DNA from: Bacteroidales bacterium | Lineage (GTDB): Bacteria; Bacteroidota; Bacteroidia; Bacteroidales; Bacteroidaceae | Assembly (NCBI GenBank): GCA_030523385.1 | Contig: JAUNIV010000174.1 | Location: forward strand, 1 to 5,869 | Length of the DNA stretch: 5,869 nt | Direction: 5' to 3' | Shown here: positions 5,533 to 5,869 of the stretch, one piece after another | Layout of the letters: each line of letters starts with the position of its first letter | Numbering within the stretch: the first letter of the stretch is position 1 | Made by a program: the position numbers and the translations under genes | The notes under the pieces: model-generated | The model's input: only the letters and a program-made list of their open reading frames with translations | Told to the model about the DNA's origin: nothing | Database searches by the model: none

Positions 5533-5829
5533 ATGAATATCATGCCTATGACAGGACAATTGCAAGACATAAAGATACAGATAGGACGTGGCGACGCAGA
5601 AGGCGCCATAGAGGCACTGAGTAATTTCATACGAAACAATGCGCATGCCAACGATGAGGCGTACTACTTGCTAGGAAACGCCTACCGCAAAATGGGAAAC
5701 TGGCAAATGGCACTGAACAACTATCTGGAAGCCATAGAGCGAAATCCACAAAGCCCTGCCGCCGATGCGCGAGACATGATCATGAATATCTTGAACTTCT
5801 ATAATAAAGATATGTATGCGAATCAGTAG
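5533..5829 (+). CDS. Small tetratricopeptide-repeat protein
   Basis: A complete 98-residue soluble protein made almost entirely of TPR helices. The second repeat (about 41-74) is nearly ideal: Tyr44, Leu47, Gly48, Tyr51, Ala60, Tyr64, Ala67 and Pro72 fall at the consensus positions 4, 7, 8, 11, 20, 24, 27 and 32 (EAYYLLGNAYRKMGNWQMAL, then NNYLEAIERNP). A degenerate first repeat covers roughly 9-36 (GDAEGAIEALSNFI). The tail MNILNFYNKDMYANQ looks like a conserved capping helix; from memory, small Bacteroidales TPR proteins end similarly, but I cannot confirm this here. There is no signal peptide or membrane segment, so it is probably cytoplasmic and binds a partner protein. The start is uncertain: ATGs at 5533, 5542 and 5548 are all in frame before the first helix, and the promoter position favours 5542 or 5548. 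From memory such genes can precede ferredoxin/2-oxoacid oxidoreductase genes, but the next gene lies outside the window. The specific function is unknown. Confidence 0.85.
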   Translation: MNIMPMTGQLQDIKIQIGRGDAEGAIEALSNFIRNNAHANDEAYYLLGNAYRKMGNWQMALNNYLEAIERNPQSPAADARDMIMNILNFYNKDMYANQ

Positions 5830-5869
5830 TTGGCTCTCTGATTCCAATATTAAAAATAAACAAATGTAA

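Noticed and set aside
5401..5646. An 81-codon minus-strand frame across the start of the small TPR gene
   Set aside because: About half of it is antisense to the well-supported TPR gene, and the rest lies in AT-rich intergenic DNA. The product resembles nothing I recognise.
5820..5844. 7-bp inverted repeat GAATCAG / CTGATTC spanning the stop codon of the small TPR gene
   Set aside because: The loop is 11 nt and no T-run follows, so it is not an intrinsic terminator; a repeat this short is easily due to chance.

Overview
The window looks like a chromosomal segment from a gut Bacteroidales bacterium of the Bacteroides/Phocaeicola type. The evidence is an AT-rich intergenic background with coding regions of moderate GC, several matches to the Bacteroidota -7 promoter element (TAnnTTTG), weak or absent Shine-Dalgarno sequences, and the gene families present: a TPR/transmembrane/HTH regulator, a carboxypeptidase-regulatory-domain outer-membrane protein and a short TPR protein. 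No tRNA, rRNA, CRISPR array, insertion sequence or phage gene is visible.

Layout. The left third is on the minus strand. At the left edge is the N-terminal part (about 111 residues) of an exported protein with a signal peptide and a CarboxypepD_reg-like domain, probably a TonB-dependent-type outer-membrane beta-barrel protein. A 115-bp gap separates it from an upstream, same-strand gene for a membrane-spanning regulator of about 594 aa: export/lipoprotein-like N-terminus, TPR repeats, one transmembrane helix, a coiled coil and a LuxR-like C-terminal helix-turn-helix. Regulator and outer-membrane gene may form one unit.

The AT-rich intergenic region at about 2235-2407 holds divergent promoters. 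To its right, on the plus strand, are a 550-aa APC-superfamily amino acid permease of the cationic amino acid transporter type and then a malate dehydrogenase-family gene (mdh, 336 aa). The permease stop overlaps an ATG (ATGA) in the mdh frame, but a perfect -7 box just before the conserved mdh start suggests that mdh also has its own promoter. Two hairpins with T-runs follow mdh and look like tandem terminators, the second with a 29-nt partly self-complementary loop.

About 270 bp without a convincing gene follow, holding one weak 45-codon ORF on the minus strand. Then comes a perfect -7 box and a complete gene for a 98-aa (or shorter) two-TPR protein. The final 40 bp contain no gene.

Function. 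The plus-strand genes suggest ordinary metabolism: amino acid uptake beside malate/oxaloacetate interconversion, which in these fermenters feeds the fumarate/succinate branch. The minus-strand pair suggests surface-protein expression controlled by a trans-envelope regulator. I see no clear novel system. The items most worth checking are the regulator/outer-membrane pair, a short motif occurring in two intergenic regions, the two possible mdh starts and the compound terminator after mdh.
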